This document shows, piece after piece, positions 61,601-64,000 of a stretch of DNA of 64,000 nt. The first letter of the stretch is position 1. Every line of letters starts with the position of its first letter. The translations under genes and the position numbers were made by a program. Below the pieces are notes generated by a model that made no database searches, was not told the DNA's origin, and was given only the letters and a program-made list of their open reading frames with translations. The stretch covers positions 682,001 through 746,000 of the forward strand of contig CAZLFQ010000001.1 in assembly GCA_964558975.1 (NCBI GenBank), in the 5' to 3' direction. This DNA is from CAZLFQ01 sp964558975 (GTDB lineage Bacteria > Pseudomonadota > Alphaproteobacteria > Rickettsiales > Midichloriaceae).

Positions 61601-64000
61601 AATTTGGTTCAAGCAACGCACCTATGCAATTATTCCGACTACATTCTGATGCAACCGGCACAGTTGTTGGTTTCGTACTTCATGCATATAAGTGGGAGTT
61701 TATTTCAGAAGATAAAATAGAAATAAGGGCAGCACTTGCTATGAACTCGGAAGAATCATACCAGCAAGTCACCAAAGAAGGCTTTCTAGGTTTTAGAGAT
61801 GGCGGGCTTAAAGTTTTTGAGAATCAAGAGCATCTACTGCAACAGGGTTACACGGTGGTAAAAAGATCTGAATTTCACAAATATGGAATAGATAATTGCG
61901 TTTTCAATGCTACAAATGGAATTGATGGTTGCGGGGCGGTTTTCAATGATTATGCCAACAAAGGCAATGTAACTTTCATTTCAAAAAATGGCTCTGTAGA
62001 TCTTGCAGGCAAGCAAGTATCACATAGTTTTTCATACGAAAGATTATCTAAAACTACTGCAAATATTGGCTTTAAATTAAATTTTGACCAAGCAACAGTT
62101 CACGCTGAATGGAAAGAGCAAACAACTACTAAGTATACCAAAATCACAGAAGAAATTCCAACATCGTTTAATGGCAAGAACTTTAATGTGGAAGCCAAAG
62201 AAGCATTTAAATTTAAAGGAAATGGTATTTATGTAAATCTAGATATCAAAGCGCAAACAGTTGATTTTATGCCAACTTATACAACCATTGAAGAAGCTGT
62301 AACAGAGTTAACAAAAAAGGCGATGCTGGATTATGGTTTTTATAATAACTTCGCTACTGCATACCATAAGTATGTTGCTGCATCTGAAACTGAGGAAGAT
62401 ATTAGCAAAACTGCTGCCTATGGTGATTCGGCATTTTGGCTAGCCAAAGCAATACTAAAGCCATTTGCTTTAGATCTGAAATTCCATGCTAGTTGGCAAC
62501 AAGGTAAACTAACTTTAAAAGAAGTATATGCAACCCCTAGCACTCTTCGCAGCACAGGAAATACTAAAATTAACGGTACTACAGTTACAATTGAAGGGCT
62601 AGCAGCAACAGGTATGAGTTGGACTATAAATGCCCATGAATTTATAATGAAACATGCGTTCAGCAGCTTTGAGAAAAAAATAGAATCCAAAGGTGTAAAT
62701 GGCGAAATTTCATTTATGGATACTCAAACTGTCGGCGCCGGAATTAATTTCAGTAAGCTAACAGAAAGTGGAGTTATACCTACCTCATTATTCATAAAAC
62801 TTTCAGGAACTTTTGAATTAAATGCTCAGAACGCTGAAATTCATGGTCAAATAGAAGCTGGTAAATTAATTCTTAAACTCGACAAACTACTATTAAAGTC
62901 TGTTCACAGAATTATGAAACGCGAGGGCTATAGCGGCCATTTCAGCGCGCGGGTTGGCTATAATCCTTACAACTTCACACCACCATCATTTGAGTTTGGA
63001 GCGGAGGTGAAGCGTGGTGATTCAGCGTGGGTAGATCAATTAGCATCACTTGTTGGCACTGAGAATGTTAGCATTCTTGTCAAAGAAATGCTGCATATTC
63101 AAGGTGGGTTAATCGCGCAGGCGAAGCGAGGAGAGAATGGCACGCTTCAAGACGGTGGGAATTTAGAAATAAAAGCCTATGAGATTTTAACTGAAAGTTT
63201 ATTTAGTTATGTTTACAAACATGAGATTGGTGGGTCGGTAGGAATTGACTTTGCATCACCAAAACTTATTGATCGTATTGGCGTTGTATTCGGCCTGACT
63301 GATAAGGAAAAAGAGACGTTTGCGACTATCGGGCGAGGTAATATCGAAGCTACAATTCACAACATTGCAAACCGCGATGTTAACAATCTTGAGTCCGAAA
63401 GTGGTTTTGAGATAGACCCAATACGCGGAATTTATGTGGCAGAGTTTTTTGATACCATATCCGCCGCTGCTAGTAAAATTCAAAACACTTTTAATAATTA
63501 CTTCTATAGCGACACCTCTAACAACCAAGAACCCAAAGTAACAATCTGGGATATTATTGATTACGACGCGAGTGAAGATGAGGCGATTGATGACATTTTA
63601 TTTGGGGAGAAAGTTCCGCCTAGTGAGATCACAGAAGATTTAAAAATCAAACAAAGGGTTTTTGATCAATATGTGAACTTACTTGTTGAAAATGGAGTGG
63701 ACCGAATTGAAGCAAAACAAAAAGTTGCTGACCTTATTCTTGAAAACGAACTAGCAGCTTCGAAGAAAGTTGATGTTGCATCAGCAACCTTAGTTTTTAA
63801 TGCTGCGGTATTTATAACGGAGGTGGCATTAGCATCGATAGTTGGCCAACAACTGATTAAAGAATACGTACACTTACGCGAAGCCTTGAGTGATAAAATC
63901 AGGGAGATTAAGTATTATGCTAATGAAGATAGTACCTTTTTAAAAGAACAATCTGGAAAGTGTGTTGCAAACTCTAAACAACCTGCTAAAACTTCAAGCG
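58663..64000 (+). CDS. Giant surface/polymorphic-toxin-like protein, partial, runs off window
   Basis: I translated this frame line by line: 1,779 codons without a stop to the window edge. No plausible start follows the TAG (the first TTG is at 58864, the first ATG at 59290). The start is therefore probably the ATG at 58270. The first part is Asn/Thr-rich and beta-like. A Cys-rich patch (CPSGVMK, CEHS, VCSYDAVKKCPNG) lies near 59610-59750. Later SKKKGIFKKETTATSHSH and GNVTFISKNGSVDLAGKQVSH resemble haemagglutinin-repeat segments of FhaB/CdiA-type exoproteins. That resemblance is from memory and unverified. The C-terminus is outside the window. Confidence 0.7.

Noticed and set aside
59724..63528. 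Several 60-90 codon minus-strand ORFs
   Set aside because: All lie opposite the continuous plus-strand frame and look like shadows of it.

Overview
The window looks like a chromosome segment of a flagellated Rickettsiales-type alphaproteobacterium. This is an inference from gene content; no rRNA is present. The DNA is A+T-rich. It carries ankyrin proteins, tandem outer-membrane beta-barrel antigens, a ProP-like MFS transporter, fragmented atp and nuo operons, the alphaproteobacterial ribH-nusB pair and short dispersed palindromes. A flagellar operon plus a ccoS gene (cbb3 oxidase assembly) is reminiscent of Midichloriaceae-like endosymbionts.

Layout. 1-3 kb: the end of a pilin-like gene, RNase P RNA, hemW and rlmH. 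3-8.6 kb: a SIR2-like/DUF4917-type protein, atpDC, a FliJ-like coiled coil, a GST-like protein and unknowns. 8.7-12 kb: a tight five-gene operon made of an Xre antitoxin, a RES toxin, a PfkB-type kinase, an unknown protein and a LOG-family phosphoribohydrolase. 11.9-13.4 kb: an SSS-family transporter behind a TPP riboswitch. 13.6-17 kb: sucCD, a YdcH-like protein and trmB. 17-20.5 kb: an orphan histidine kinase, tRNA-Asn, a structured ncRNA candidate and a DUF3800 protein. 20.6-25 kb: an 843-residue unknown protein, rpmE and an M32 carboxypeptidase. 25.2-28.1 kb: three tandem type IV pilin-like genes, each with its own terminator. 28-37 kb: a ProP-like transporter, ftsZ-nadD-rsfS, xthA with a glycosyltransferase, a STAS protein and nuoDE. 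37-41.4 kb: two paralogous beta-barrel proteins, and lptA-lptB-SDR. 41.5-47.3 kb: a flagellar operon flgI-flgJ-flgN-flgK-flgL-fliW. 47.4-53.2 kb: a YggU protein, a 1110-residue GltD/PyrK-like fusion, rlpA, mltB and fdxA. 53.3-54.6 kb: tRNA-Leu, a degenerate ribH, nusB, ccoS and tRNA-Met. 55-58 kb: an RNase D-like exonuclease, two ankyrin-type proteins and a Xer recombinase. From 58.27 kb to the window edge a giant reading frame stays open except for one in-frame TAG.

The items most worth a second look are: (i) the giant gene, preceded by a near-consensus promoter and split by a single amber codon; (ii) the RES/Xre operon extended with a sugar/nucleoside kinase and a LOG enzyme, which suggests an NAD or nucleotide-centred toxin system; (iii) the pilin array, with a 133-bp perfectly identical block that suggests gene conversion; (iv) palindromic elements in convergent gaps; (v) an uncharacterised structured RNA at about 19.7 kb.
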